Shown here piece by piece: positions 44,860-53,485 of a stretch of DNA of 64,000 nt; position 1 is the stretch's first letter, and each line of letters begins with the position of its first letter. This stretch comes from an uncultured Sulfitobacter sp. (lineage in GTDB: Bacteria > Pseudomonadota > Alphaproteobacteria > Rhodobacterales > Rhodobacteraceae), in NCBI RefSeq assembly GCF_947499945.1, contig NZ_CANMQD010000007.1, positions 42,972 to 106,971 of the forward strand, read 5' to 3'. The notes under the pieces are model-generated. The model worked only from the letters and a program-made list of their open reading frames with translations, searched no databases and was not told the origin of the DNA. A program made the position numbers and the translations under genes.

Positions 44860-45828
44860 TTGATACGACGCTTACTTGTTAGCTTCCTTGCCGTGGTATC
44901 CATGGCAACAACGGTCCTGGCGGAGCCCAAAACGCTTATAGTTGCCGTATTGAAATTTGGCACGGTGAACTGGGAACTGGACACGATTGCGCACAACGGT
45001 TTGGACACGGCCAACGGTTTTGCCCTAGACGTGCAGGGCATGGCCGGGGGGCCCGCGGCCAAGGTGGCATTTCAGGGTGGGACGGCAGATGTCATTGTCT
45101 CTGACTGGCTTTGGGTTGCGCGCCAGCGTGCGGCGGGCAAGGATTATGTTTTCATCCCCTACTCCAAGGCTGTGGGGGGCGTACTGGTGGGTAAAGACAG
45201 CACGGCACAAAGCCTCGCAGACCTCAAAGGTGAAAAGATCGGCATTGCGGGCGGGCCGCTTGATAAAAGCTGGTTGATTTTGCAGGCCTACGCCGCACAA
45301 GCGCATGGTTTTGATTTAGCGGGCGAGACCGAGCAGGTCTTTGGCGCGCCGCCGCTGATCTTTAAGTCAGCCTTGTCCGGCAATGTTACTGCTGCAATCA
45401 ATTTCTGGCATTTCATGGCCAAGATGGAAGCCTCTGGCATGCGCAAGCTGGTGGACATTTCCCAAGCAGCGGAGGCCTTGGGTCTGGACCCGGAGACGCC
45501 GTTGTTGGGCTATGTGGTGAAGGGTGAAATGTTGGCGCGCGATCCGGCACTGGTGCAGGGGCTTGCCGCAGCCTCGCGTGCCGCCAAAGCGTTGCTCGCA
45601 CAAGACGATGCAGAATGGGACCGCTTGCGCCCCCGGATGAATGCCAAAAGTGATGCGCAATTCGAAGCGTTAAAGGACGGGTTTCGCGCGGGAATACCAG
45701 CGCCGGGTCCGATTGATGAAGCAGCTGCGGATCGCATGCTGCAGCTGATGGTAAAGCTGGGCGGTGAGAAACTACTGGGTTCGGCGACGTCATTGCCAAA
45801 GGGCACGTTTTTACAAGGTGAGGACTAG
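44860..45828 (+). CDS. ABC transporter substrate-binding protein (NitT/TauT-like)
   Basis: 322 residues if translated from the TTG at 44860, which has AGAGGA nine bases upstream and begins directly with a signal peptide (IRRLLVSFLAVVSMATTVLA). The mature protein has the SsuA/NMT1-like fold: AVLKFGTVNWELDTIAHNG, GGTADVIVSDWLWVARQRA and LADLKGEKIGIAGGPLDKSW. The next gene encodes its ATPase; the matching permease lies 14 kb away at 59789. The ligand is unknown; in PQQ-alcohol loci such systems may import substrate, products or a metal chelate. Confidence 0.85.
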   Translation: MIRRLLVSFLAVVSMATTVLAEPKTLIVAVLKFGTVNWELDTIAHNGLDTANGFALDVQGMAGGPAAKVAFQGGTADVIVSDWLWVARQRAAGKDYVFIPYSKAVGGVLVGKDSTAQSLADLKGEKIGIAGGPLDKSWLILQAYAAQAHGFDLAGETEQVFGAPPLIFKSALSGNVTAAINFWHFMAKMEASGMRKLVDISQAAEALGLDPETPLLGYVVKGEMLARDPALVQGLAAASRAAKALLAQDDAEWDRLRPRMNAKSDAQFEALKDGFRAGIPAPGPIDEAAADRMLQLMVKLGGEKLLGSATSLPKGTFLQGED

Positions 45829-45861
45829 CGGCTGCACCTGAACGCGCAAACCAAAGACGCC

Positions 45862-46467
45862 GTGCTGGACCTGCATGTGAAACGCCTGACCTTGAGGGGG
45901 CGGCCCATATTGGGTGACATCAAGCTGACGCTTGGCCCCTCGGAAACGCTCGCCCTTGTGGGTCCATCTGGTGTTGGCAAAACCTCGCTCTTGCAGATCA
46001 TTGCTGGGCTGCAAGGCGCTTATGAAGGCCACTGCCACGTTCGCGGCCGCATCGGAGCCGTGTTTCAGGAGCCAAGGCTTTTGCCGTGGCGCTCTGTACG
46101 AGATAACCTGTGTATCACCACAGGGATCACGCCAGCTCAGGCAATGCAGGCCTTGGCAGAAGTAGGGCTGGCCGAGCGCCATGCAGATTTTCCTGAACAA
46201 TTGTCGCTTGGCCAACGACGTCGATTGTCCCTTGCCCGCGCTTTCTCGGTCAAACCGGATGTGTTGTTAATGGACGAACCTTTTGTCTCGCTTGATCCGG
46301 CCTTGGTCGAAGAAATGATGACGCTGTTTACAACATTGCGCACGGCGCATGACGTTTCTGCCATCCTTGTCACCCATGCCAAAGAAGAGGCGGAGCGGCT
46401 GGCCGATCGCATCGTTACCTTGGGCGGTGCACCCGCGCAGATTACCAGTGACGTCTCAAACATTTAA
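45862..46467 (+). CDS. ABC transporter ATP-binding protein (SsuB/TauB-like), short
   Basis: 201 residues, shorter than typical 240-260. Walker A GPSGVGKTS, Q-loop AVFQEPRLLPW, signature LSLGQRRRLSLARA and Walker B VLLMDEPFVSLD are intact; the His switch is VTHAKEEA. The start is probably GTG at 45862, in the same frame as the upstream binding protein whose stop is 33 bases earlier. It would energise the SsuC-like permease at 59789. Its end overlaps the convergent ABC-2 permease by four bases. Confidence 0.85.
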   Translation: MLDLHVKRLTLRGRPILGDIKLTLGPSETLALVGPSGVGKTSLLQIIAGLQGAYEGHCHVRGRIGAVFQEPRLLPWRSVRDNLCITTGITPAQAMQALAEVGLAERHADFPEQLSLGQRRRLSLARAFSVKPDVLLMDEPFVSLDPALVEEMMTLFTTLRTAHDVSAILVTHAKEEAERLADRIVTLGGAPAQITSDVSNI

Positions 46468-47255
46468 CCCCGCTTGCCCGCGCCAGATCGTGCCGGATTG
46501 TACCCCCACAACGCCGCCAGCGTGAAGACGAGCGTTGCGAGGATCACCCAACCCAACGCGGAGCCATTGAAGCTAAGGTAGAGCGCAAAACGGATCAATT
46601 CGACCGCATGGGTAAAGGGGTTAACCGCGCAGATCGTGTACAGCAGCACTGAGCTTTCTGCCATTTTCCATAACGGATAAAGCGCTGACGACAAAAAGAA
46701 CATCGGGAAGATCACAAAATTCATCACACCCGCAAAGTTCTCCAACTGCTTGATGAAGCTGGACAACAGCAAGCCCAAGGCCCCCAGCATGATGCCGGCC
46801 ACGACCAATGCAGGCAGAGCTGTCAGATAGCCAAACAGAGGCATCGTGATGCCGAATGCCGCCGCAATCGCAAGGAACGTATAGACCTGCAGCACCGAAA
46901 TTGCGGTGGAGCCGACCAGTTTGCAAAACAACAGCCACCAGCGGGGCAACGGGCTGGTTAGCAGCAATTTCATCGACCCCATTTCGCGATCATAGACCAG
47001 ACTAAGTGAGGACTGCATGCCATTGAAAAGTAAGATCATGCCGCAAAGGCCGGGCACAATATAGGTCTCGTAAGTGATGTAGGTTTGATAGGGTGGGATG
47101 ATGCTAAGGCCCAGTGCAGCGCGAAAGCCAGCGGCAAACACAAGTAACCAGACAAGCGGACGCACAAGCGCCGCGATGAAGCGTTCGCGCTGGTGGATGA
47201 ACCTCAAAGCCTCGCGTTTCACAATCGCGAGCAGGGAGGTGAGATAGGGGCTCAT
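46464..47255 (-). CDS. pedC: ABC-2 type transporter permease, PedC family
   Basis: 263 residues with six predicted membrane helices and the ABC-2 signature around YDREMGSMKLLLTSPLPRWW and FAGVMNFVIFPMFFLSSALYPL. PedC-type permeases accompany PQQ-dependent alcohol dehydrogenases in pseudomonads and roseobacters. With the ATPase upstream (4-base overlap) it forms an exporter whose cargo is not known; it is last in a minus-strand operon starting at 50577. Confidence 0.85.
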   Translation of the reverse strand: MSPYLTSLLAIVKREALRFIHQRERFIAALVRPLVWLLVFAAGFRAALGLSIIPPYQTYITYETYIVPGLCGMILLFNGMQSSLSLVYDREMGSMKLLLTSPLPRWWLLFCKLVGSTAISVLQVYTFLAIAAAFGITMPLFGYLTALPALVVAGIMLGALGLLLSSFIKQLENFAGVMNFVIFPMFFLSSALYPLWKMAESSVLLYTICAVNPFTHAVELIRFALYLSFNGSALGWVILATLVFTLAALWGYNPARSGAGKRG

Positions 47256-47968
47256 GCGGACTGTGCCGTCAGGGCAAGGAACTTGTCTTGCAACGGGGCA
47301 TCCCCGCAGATGTCCTGCGCTGTTCCTCGTTCAAGAATCCGGGCTTGATGGAGGATGATCAGATCATCGCTGGGGCGGATTTCATCTGTCAGGTGCGTAG
47401 CCCAAAGGATCGTTGTGCCCTCATCCGCCAAAGCGTGGACATGGCCTGTGATCGCATGGCGCGCGGCGGCGTCCAACCCCACTGTTGGCTCATCCAATAA
47501 CAACACGGCAGGGTCATGGATCAAGGCGCGCGCAATCTCTGCCCGGCGACGGTGCCCACCGTTCAAGGCGCGGGCCTTTTCATAGGCACGTTCGCGCATC
47601 GAGAGCCTTTCGAGAGAGCTATCAATGCGCATCGCTGCGTCGCGTCCTGACAGCCCATGCAAAGCGGCAAAGTAACTTAGGTTCTGATGCACACTCAGAT
47701 CTAGATCGAGTGTAGTTTGTTGGAACACGATGCCCAGTTTGGCAAGCGCTGCGCGCGGGGCATGGGCCAGATCGTAACCCGCAATTTCAATGGTGCCATC
47801 AGTAGCGCTCAATAGTCTTGTAAGCAAGCCGAACAGCGTCGATTTACCCGCTCCGTTTGGTCCCAAAAGCGCACAGAAATGTCCGGCCTCAACCTCAAAG
47901 CTAATTTTGTCCAAAGCGCGCTTTGGACCGTAAGAATAGCTGAGGTCTGAAACCTTCAAGCCGCTCAT
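47252..47968 (-). CDS. ABC exporter ATP-binding protein of PQQ-alcohol system
   Basis: 238 residues. Walker A GPNGAGKSTL, Q-loop GIVFQQTTLDLDLS, a variant signature LNGGHRRRAEIARAL and Walker B VLLLDEPTVGLD. The LNGGHRRR signature in place of LSGGQ is characteristic of the ATPases linked to PQQ alcohol catabolism. It is coupled by ATGA overlaps to the small secreted protein upstream and the permease downstream. Confidence 0.88.
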   Translation of the reverse strand: MSGLKVSDLSYSYGPKRALDKISFEVEAGHFCALLGPNGAGKSTLFGLLTRLLSATDGTIEIAGYDLAHAPRAALAKLGIVFQQTTLDLDLSVHQNLSYFAALHGLSGRDAAMRIDSSLERLSMRERAYEKARALNGGHRRRAEIARALIHDPAVLLLDEPTVGLDAAARHAITGHVHALADEGTTILWATHLTDEIRPSDDLIILHQARILERGTAQDICGDAPLQDKFLALTAQSA

Positions 47969-48414
47969 TCAATGGTAATTTCGATGCGCTGGGTTTCGCC
48001 CGTCGTACCGGGGATCTTCATGTAATAGCGTCCCGGTTTGATGGCGAGAAATCCGATCTCCATCTCGCCTGCCTCATCAAACTCTATGCTGTCCAGACCA
48101 AGTGGACGGATTTCCAACCCTTCGACCACAATCTCATCAATCCAGATGGCTCGGAAGAATTCGGGGCCGACAATGGCCAACTCCTGCGATCCGTCGCCGA
48201 TGATCTCAAACTCGTAGTAAGTGCCTGATTTCAGAGCCCAAGACCCGGCCGAAATCGGCTCTCCTGCAGACAATGTGATCGGAGGCAGGTCTTCTTTGTT
48301 CTTGCCAGACAGGACACCTGCTGCGCCAAAAACCTTACTATCATCATCCGCGAGAGCGGGGGCACCAAAGGCGATTGCGGCAATTACTGTGGTAGCTTTT
48401 AGAAATGTTTTCAT
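47965..48414 (-). CDS. Small secreted cupredoxin-like protein lacking metal ligands
   Basis: 149 residues with a signal peptide (MKTFLKATTVIAAIAFGAPALA). The mature part is all-beta in character and its end, FDEAGEMEIGFLAIKPGRYYMKIPG, resembles cupredoxin strands that carry copper ligands. However the sequence contains no Cys and no His, so a normal blue-copper site is impossible. It sits between the beta-propeller and the ABC ATPase genes of the PQQ operon. The family and role are unknown to me. Confidence 0.7.
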   Translation of the reverse strand: MKTFLKATTVIAAIAFGAPALADDDSKVFGAAGVLSGKNKEDLPPITLSAGEPISAGSWALKSGTYYEFEIIGDGSQELAIVGPEFFRAIWIDEIVVEGLEIRPLGLDSIEFDEAGEMEIGFLAIKPGRYYMKIPGTTGETQRIEITIE

Positions 48415-48436
48415 TGGCTGGCCTTATGATCAGAAG

Positions 48437-49414
48437 CTAGGGGGAAGGGCGAAATGCTGCACCCCAAGGGAACCGCCCGACCTTGATGGATTTCAGCGCC
48501 TTTCGCGAGGCGACGTCAATGACCGTGACATCCCCCGAAACGCCATTGGTGGTGAACAGCTGCGATTTGTCGGCGTTAAAGGCCATGTGCCATACGCGGC
48601 GCCCAACCAGAATATAGTCCTCAACCTCAAAAGTTTCAGCGTTCACAACTGCAATATGATTGGAAGGGCCAAGTGCTACAAAAGCGTGCGTGTCGCCATT
48701 GGTGAACTCAAATCCGACCGGTTGCACGCGGTCTTGGTGCACACCTTGCACTTCAAAGCTGATCTTAGCCTTTTCCGATTGGTTGGCAGTGTCAAAGATG
48801 GTCAATGTGCCGCCAATCTCGGAACTGACCCACATCTCTGCCCCGTCTTTGGCAAATTCGGCGTGGCGCGGGCGGCTGTCGACAAGGGTATTGGCAAACA
48901 GCTCTTGAGTTTCCGTATTAATCCAATGTGCCATATTGGTTGTCTCGGAAGTGGTAATGGCGATTTTGCCATCTGGGGAGACGGCCATGCCTTCGGGTTC
49001 AACACCCACATCAATCTGGGCGACCACCTTGCGGGTCTGTGTGTTGACGACCGTGGTGATCGCATCATCTTCGTTGGCGATATAAAGGTGTGTGTCATCG
49101 GGGTGTAGCACAAATTGTTCGGGATCTTCGCCCGACGGCAGGTCATGCAGGATCTTGCCGGTATTGGGGTCTATGACCTGCACCGCGTCACTGTCCGAGG
49201 CGCAGATGTAGACGCGGCTGAAGTCCTTGGAAAAGGTAATGCCGCGCGGCCGCTCTCCGGTTTCGTAGGTTTGAATGACCTCCAGCGTGTCGGTGTCGAT
49301 GACGGAAACGGTATCGTCTTTTTCGTTGGTCACCCAAATTTCACCAGCCCCCGCGGCTGTGCTCAGCAGCATGCAGGCGATTGTTGATAGGGCACTCAGT
49401 TTCTTGAAGATCAT
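48437..49414 (-). CDS. Periplasmic YVTN beta-propeller protein of PQQ-dependent catabolism
   Basis: 325 residues from the ATG at 49414 (GAGG upstream; overlaps the previous stop as ATGA). A signal peptide ending STAAGA is followed by seven repeats of the pattern IWVTNEKDDTVSVIDTDTLEV, VYICASDSDAVQVIDPNTGK, LYIANEDDAITTVVNTQTRK. It matches the beta-propeller group found with PQQ alcohol dehydrogenases and PedC exporters. It probably acts as a scaffold or binding protein in the periplasm; no enzyme motif is visible. Confidence 0.88.
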   Translation of the reverse strand: MIFKKLSALSTIACMLLSTAAGAGEIWVTNEKDDTVSVIDTDTLEVIQTYETGERPRGITFSKDFSRVYICASDSDAVQVIDPNTGKILHDLPSGEDPEQFVLHPDDTHLYIANEDDAITTVVNTQTRKVVAQIDVGVEPEGMAVSPDGKIAITTSETTNMAHWINTETQELFANTLVDSRPRHAEFAKDGAEMWVSSEIGGTLTIFDTANQSEKAKISFEVQGVHQDRVQPVGFEFTNGDTHAFVALGPSNHIAVVNAETFEVEDYILVGRRVWHMAFNADKSQLFTTNGVSGDVTVIDVASRKALKSIKVGRFPWGAAFRPSP

Positions 49415-50577
49415 TGGTAAGCCTCGCATTTGCTTTCAAGGCGGTCCCGCCCAAGACTGTCGAGCTCATTCGTTTGGTGCAGAAACCCTTCTAGCGGGGC
49501 CTGAGCGACCAACGCACGCGGATGGGCAATCGCGATCGGCTGGCGCAACTGGCCGTTCCATGCCCTATAGGTAAGTGGGCGGCCCTTGAAACCAGCAAGC
49601 TCAAACGCGTCAGACATGATATAGGCGCGCAGGGTCTCAGGATCGCTGGCATTGGTGCGGGTCACGGCCTCGCCAAGGGTGCGAAAAGCAGCCCAGGCGG
49701 CATAGTCCTGAGAGGTCATGTCGCGGGCGTGCAGTTCGCGAAACCGGCTTTGCAATTGCGCAGCACCCCATTGTTCAATCACGGGCGACCATGTCGTTGC
49801 CGTCAGCCCTTCTGAGCCGACAATCGGGCGCGCAGCCCAGGTATTATAAAGAACATAGCGGCCGAAATCATGCAGCTCATCGGCAAGGATCATCGCGTCG
49901 TAATCACCAAACCCTTGGGTAAAAAGTGGAATTTCCTGCGACGCAGTACGGCGCATGTCTGCACCCGCGTCCCATTGCTTTTCATCCGACAGTTTCAGGC
50001 CGAATTTTTTCAGCGACCCTCGCATCGCGTCAGCATAGGCCCTGTCCTCGGGAAAGCTGCCCGCGATCATCACAAGGTCCGTCCAGCGTTTTTGCACCAA
50101 GACCTGCGCCAAAGCATCTGTTCGCATCGCAAGCGATGGCAGGCTATGCAGCATATTGGCGCGGCACTCTGTGTCACGCAATGCAACGTCACCCGCAGAG
50201 ATGTTGAACAGCAACGCACCTTCTGCTTCTGGCAGATCGGCGATGGCAAGCAATACCTCGGCAGGCGCATCGACGATCAGATAGGGCGAGGCCGCCAGCA
50301 TGGTCTTGGCCGCCTCCAGCGGATCATCACCCAGTTCTGCAATTGCAGCTGCCAATTCATAGGTCTGGCCCAGAAATTTACCGGTGGTCTGATTGTCCCG
50401 CAGTCCCAGTTCTGCCCCTGCCAGCCCGTTTTTTTCAGGCAGAGGGTCCAGATTGGAAAGGGTTGGCGGCCGTTCCACTTCAACTTGCAGATACCCCGCC
50501 TGAAGCTGGACCTGCGCAAGTGCAGGCTGGCAGAAGAGGCAAATGGCCATCAACCAAATCAGGCGTTTCATGATCAT
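49411..50577 (-). CDS. PQQ-alcohol system ABC-associated binding protein
   Basis: 388 residues; start ATG at 50577 or 50571. A signal peptide (MKRLIWLMAICLFCQPALA) is followed by a periplasmic-binding-protein type I fold (AELGLRDNQTTGKFLGQTYEL; DLVMIAGSFPEDRAYADAMRGSL; IVGSEGLTATTWSPVIEQWGA). This group is restricted to PQQ-alcohol-dehydrogenase loci. It is first in the minus-strand operon that continues with the propeller protein, cupredoxin-like protein, ATPase and permease, and it may pass a ligand to that ABC system. Confidence 0.85.
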   Translation of the reverse strand: MIMKRLIWLMAICLFCQPALAQVQLQAGYLQVEVERPPTLSNLDPLPEKNGLAGAELGLRDNQTTGKFLGQTYELAAAIAELGDDPLEAAKTMLAASPYLIVDAPAEVLLAIADLPEAEGALLFNISAGDVALRDTECRANMLHSLPSLAMRTDALAQVLVQKRWTDLVMIAGSFPEDRAYADAMRGSLKKFGLKLSDEKQWDAGADMRRTASQEIPLFTQGFGDYDAMILADELHDFGRYVLYNTWAARPIVGSEGLTATTWSPVIEQWGAAQLQSRFRELHARDMTSQDYAAWAAFRTLGEAVTRTNASDPETLRAYIMSDAFELAGFKGRPLTYRAWNGQLRQPIAIAHPRALVAQAPLEGFLHQTNELDSLGRDRLESKCEAYQ

Positions 50578-50615
50578 CCGTCACGTTAACAAGCGCCAAT
50601 ATGCGCGTCGAATGA

Positions 50616-50653
50616 GACTTTGGTCGGAAACCATAGCGACCACAACCAAAGTC
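50616..50653. promoter_or_regulatory. Inverted repeat in the divergent pedF / binding-protein promoter region
   Basis: GACTTTGGT (50616-50624) and ACCAAAGTC (50645-50653) are perfect 9-bp arms with a 20-base spacer. The arms share TTTGGT(CG) with the repeat at 34708-34728, so one regulator may control both promoters. Confidence 0.6.
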
Positions 50654-50716
50654 CAATATCCTTGATAGATGGAGCTGGATTAAAAGAGGCCAACAGCAGC
50701 CCCGAGGAGGACGCAC

Positions 50717-51415
50717 ATGGAACGTACATCAATCAAGGCCATTCTTGCCGGTGGGATCATTCTGGCATCCACAACTATGATCATAGCGCATGGAGACGTG
50801 GCACCACAGCCTGTTGATACCGCTGGTCTTCCTGAAACGGGTGAGGAGTGGCTGATCGAAAATCCTTATCGCGCTGACAAGGTCGGTGAGGAAGTATGGG
50901 CCAAAGCAATTGAGATCGGAGCGTCTGGCTACAACCAGAATTGTGCGCGCTGTCACGGGCTTGAGGTCGTCTCTGGCGGGTTGGCACCTGATCTGCGTTT
51001 CCTTGAGGCCGAAGAATACGGCGATGAATGGTATGCGGAACGTTACCGGACAGGGTATACTCAGAATGGCACAACAAAGATGCCCGCGTTCGAGGAATTG
51101 CTAGGACAGGATGCGGCTTGGGCCATTCGCACCTATATCGAAACCCGACCAGATGGCGACGCCATGGAAGAAGTGGCTGATGAATTGAAAGGCCTTCGGG
51201 ATCAATTGGCGGGGTATGCCACAGATGCATCTGGCGCCGATCCCGATGCGCTCAAGGCGCGGCTAAGTGAAATTGCGGGCGGCATTGAAACCCTGTCCGG
51301 GGCTCCGGTTGCAGATTCGGTTGCTTTCCGCGCGGCCAAACTGGTGGATGGCACGCCCGCGGGCTATAAGTCCGCTGCTGAGACCCTGACCATCGGGTTA
51401 TCCGCAACCCAATAG
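50717..51415 (+). CDS. pedF: Cytochrome c-550 PedF
   Basis: 232 residues, start with GAGGAGGA upstream. A signal segment is followed by HGDVAPQPVDTAGLPETGEEW, the typical PedF start. One heme site CARCH (Cys76, Cys79, His80) and Met in TTKMPAF as the likely sixth ligand. The C-terminal third is helical and charged. PedF takes electrons from PQQ alcohol dehydrogenase in the periplasm. It is divergent from the ABC-associated operon. Confidence 0.92.
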   Translation: MERTSIKAILAGGIILASTTMIIAHGDVAPQPVDTAGLPETGEEWLIENPYRADKVGEEVWAKAIEIGASGYNQNCARCHGLEVVSGGLAPDLRFLEAEEYGDEWYAERYRTGYTQNGTTKMPAFEELLGQDAAWAIRTYIETRPDGDAMEEVADELKGLRDQLAGYATDASGADPDALKARLSEIAGGIETLSGAPVADSVAFRAAKLVDGTPAGYKSAAETLTIGLSATQ

Positions 51416-51456
51416 CGCCGAAAAATAGGATCAGAAAACTGACCAATATAAGAATT

Positions 51457-52338
51457 TTGTTGGCTTTTGCCTTGGGCCTGTCGTGGATCACGCAGGCTCA
51501 GGCGGCTGATCCTTGTGCCGATCACATCCCACAACCCAAACCGCAAAACGTCGGGCGCGACATTGTCGGCCAAGACATGGATTCCATTCAGGACCAGGGG
51601 CACATGTTGTTCGCGGTTTATGAAAACTATCCTCCTTATAGCTGGAAAGAGGCTGGCAAGCCGCGCGGAGTTGATGTTGAGATTGCCCAGATCATCGCGG
51701 AGGACTTGGGTGTAGAGGCGCGGTTTAACTTTGTCTCTGCAGGCGAAAACCTTGAGGCGGATTTGCGTAACAATATCTGGAAAGGGGCGTTAATTGGCGG
51801 CCGCATCGCTAATGTGATGATGCGGGTACCCTATGACAGCGGGTTCAAATGTCGGGTGGAACAGGTTGTCTTTACCGGCCAGTACAGTGCTGAATCCATC
51901 GCTATCGCCTATGACAAGGCCAGCTATCCAGAGGAAAAACCGGTCCCGGCCTATTTTCGTTTTGATGCAGTTGCAGTTGAAAACGATTCTATTTCGGACT
52001 TCTACCTGTCGTCGTTTGCTGGCGGGCAGTTGGCAGGCAAAATGCAACGCTACCCCGATATGACCCAAGCCATGGCCGCCTTGAATGCTGGAGAGACCAA
52101 GGCAGCAATGGGGCCACTTGGCCAATTGGAATACGGTCTGGATGACGGATCAGATGTCCATCAGCCGCCGCTTGCAGGCTTTGCTGTAAGCAATTGGACC
52201 TTAGGTGTCGCTGTGAATTTTAGCTACAGACCCTTGTCCTATGCGGTTGATGACGCAGTGAATTATGCACTGCAGGACGGGCGTATCGCTGCGATCTTCG
52301 AAAATTATGGGCTGAGCTTTCAGCCGCCCGAGCGTTGA
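51457..52338 (+). CDS. Quinoprotein dehydrogenase-associated periplasmic protein (MoxJ/XoxJ-like)
   Basis: About 293 residues of a type II periplasmic-binding-protein fold (LFAVYENYPPYSWKEAGKPRGVDVEIAQIIAED in two parts; MTQAMAALNAGETKAAMGPL). A signal peptide ends TQAQA. The gene lacks a clear start: TTG at 51457 is in frame, but a CTG at 51439 with AGGA upstream would add the basic residues expected in a signal peptide. MoxJ/XoxJ proteins help assemble or activate quinoprotein dehydrogenases; that role is inferred from family and from pedF next door. Confidence 0.82.
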   Translation: MLAFALGLSWITQAQAADPCADHIPQPKPQNVGRDIVGQDMDSIQDQGHMLFAVYENYPPYSWKEAGKPRGVDVEIAQIIAEDLGVEARFNFVSAGENLEADLRNNIWKGALIGGRIANVMMRVPYDSGFKCRVEQVVFTGQYSAESIAIAYDKASYPEEKPVPAYFRFDAVAVENDSISDFYLSSFAGGQLAGKMQRYPDMTQAMAALNAGETKAAMGPLGQLEYGLDDGSDVHQPPLAGFAVSNWTLGVAVNFSYRPLSYAVDDAVNYALQDGRIAAIFENYGLSFQPPER

Positions 52339-52425
52339 TCCTAGACTTTCGTCGTACACACTAAGTCCAATGGAACGCGGCCCATCCTCTGCTTAGGCTT
52401 GTTTAAAACAGGGGGAGTTAATTTA

Positions 52426-52938
52426 GTGAAATTGAGTGATAGCCGCACGATCAATGCAGACGCAACAACGGTTTGGGCAGGATTGCTTGACCCGGAGGTT
52501 CTTAAGGCCTGCGTGCCGGGCTGTACCGAAATGAGCGGCTCTGCCAGCGACGGTTTTGAAGCGACAGTTGTGCAGAAGGTCGGCCCCGTCAAAGCGACAT
52601 TCAAAGGTGCCGTGCAGCTGAGCGAGATGAACGAGCCGACCAGCTTGACGATCTCGGGGGAAGGCAAAGGCGGCGCTGCGGGCTTTGCCAAAGGTGGCGC
52701 AGATGTGCGCCTTGAGCCGCAGGGTGATACCACGATTTTGCACTATGACGTCGAAGCCAAAGTGGGCGGCAAGTTAGCGCAACTTGGCAGCCGGATCATT
52801 GATGGCTTTGCCAAGAAAATGGCCGATCAGTTTTTCGAAAACTTCTCGAATGCTGTTGGCGAAGCTGATCCTGAATCGGCTGAAGGCATCGAAGAAACAA
52901 CCAAGAAAAAGGGCTGGTTCAAGAAGCTGGTGAGCTAG
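52426..52938 (+). CDS. coxG: CoxG-like SRPBCC protein
   Basis: 170 residues from the GTG at 52426 (GGGGGAG upstream). The pattern [43 protein letters not shown] and [27 protein letters not shown] is the CoxG (carbon monoxide dehydrogenase subunit G) family. In CO dehydrogenase systems CoxG anchors the enzyme to the membrane. It is first in a coxGSLM-like operon. The basic C-terminus (KKKGWFKKL) may contact the membrane. Confidence 0.9.
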   Translation: MKLSDSRTINADATTVWAGLLDPEVLKACVPGCTEMSGSASDGFEATVVQKVGPVKATFKGAVQLSEMNEPTSLTISGEGKGGAAGFAKGGADVRLEPQGDTTILHYDVEAKVGGKLAQLGSRIIDGFAKKMADQFFENFSNAVGEADPESAEGIEETTKKKGWFKKLVS

Positions 52939-52974
52939 GAACCACGCCCCAAAGGACGATCCAAAGGGAGGATT

Positions 52975-53463
52975 ATGATGACGAAAGTGACAATGACCAT
53001 CAACGGTAAATCCGTTGCGGGTGATGTGGGGGGCAACACGCTGTTGTCCTCTTTTCTACGTGATGACCTGCGGCTGACTGGCACACACATCGGCTGTGAT
53101 ACCAGCCAATGCGGTGCCTGTGTGGTGCATGTGAACGGGCGCCCGGTGAAATCCTGCACGATGTTCGCAGCTGAGGCTGAGGGGGCCGAGGTTTCCACCA
53201 TCGAAGGGCAGGCCAACGCGGACGGCTCGCTTAACGTGATCCAGCAAGCGTTTCAGGATCATCATGGCCTTCAGTGCGGTTTCTGCACGCCGGGCATGGT
53301 GATGACTGCGGCCGCCTTGTTGAAAGAAAATCCCAAGCCGACTGTGACGGAGGTCCGTGAGCACCTCGAAGGCAACATCTGCCGTTGCACAGGCTATCAC
53401 AACATCGTCAAAGCGATCATGGCCGCGTCTGGACAAGATGTTTCCGCCATCGCAGCCGAATAA
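52975..53463 (+). CDS. coxS: Molybdenum hydroxylase small (2Fe-2S) subunit, CoxS-like
   Basis: 162 residues with two 2Fe-2S clusters: plant-type [16 protein letters not shown] plus SC in the first domain, and QCGFCTPGM with [11 protein letters not shown] in the helical second domain. It carries electrons from the molybdenum centre of the large subunit to FAD in the medium subunit. Gene order S-L-M fits the form II (CO dehydrogenase-like) group. Confidence 0.93.
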   Translation: MMTKVTMTINGKSVAGDVGGNTLLSSFLRDDLRLTGTHIGCDTSQCGACVVHVNGRPVKSCTMFAAEAEGAEVSTIEGQANADGSLNVIQQAFQDHHGLQCGFCTPGMVMTAAALLKENPKPTVTEVREHLEGNICRCTGYHNIVKAIMAASGQDVSAIAAE

Positions 53464-53485
53464 CAAAAATTAAGGGAGGATAACC

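Noticed and set aside
48221..49108. Long open frame on the plus strand opposite the beta-propeller gene
   Set aside because: Antisense of a protein with clear YVTN repeats; no ribosome-binding site.
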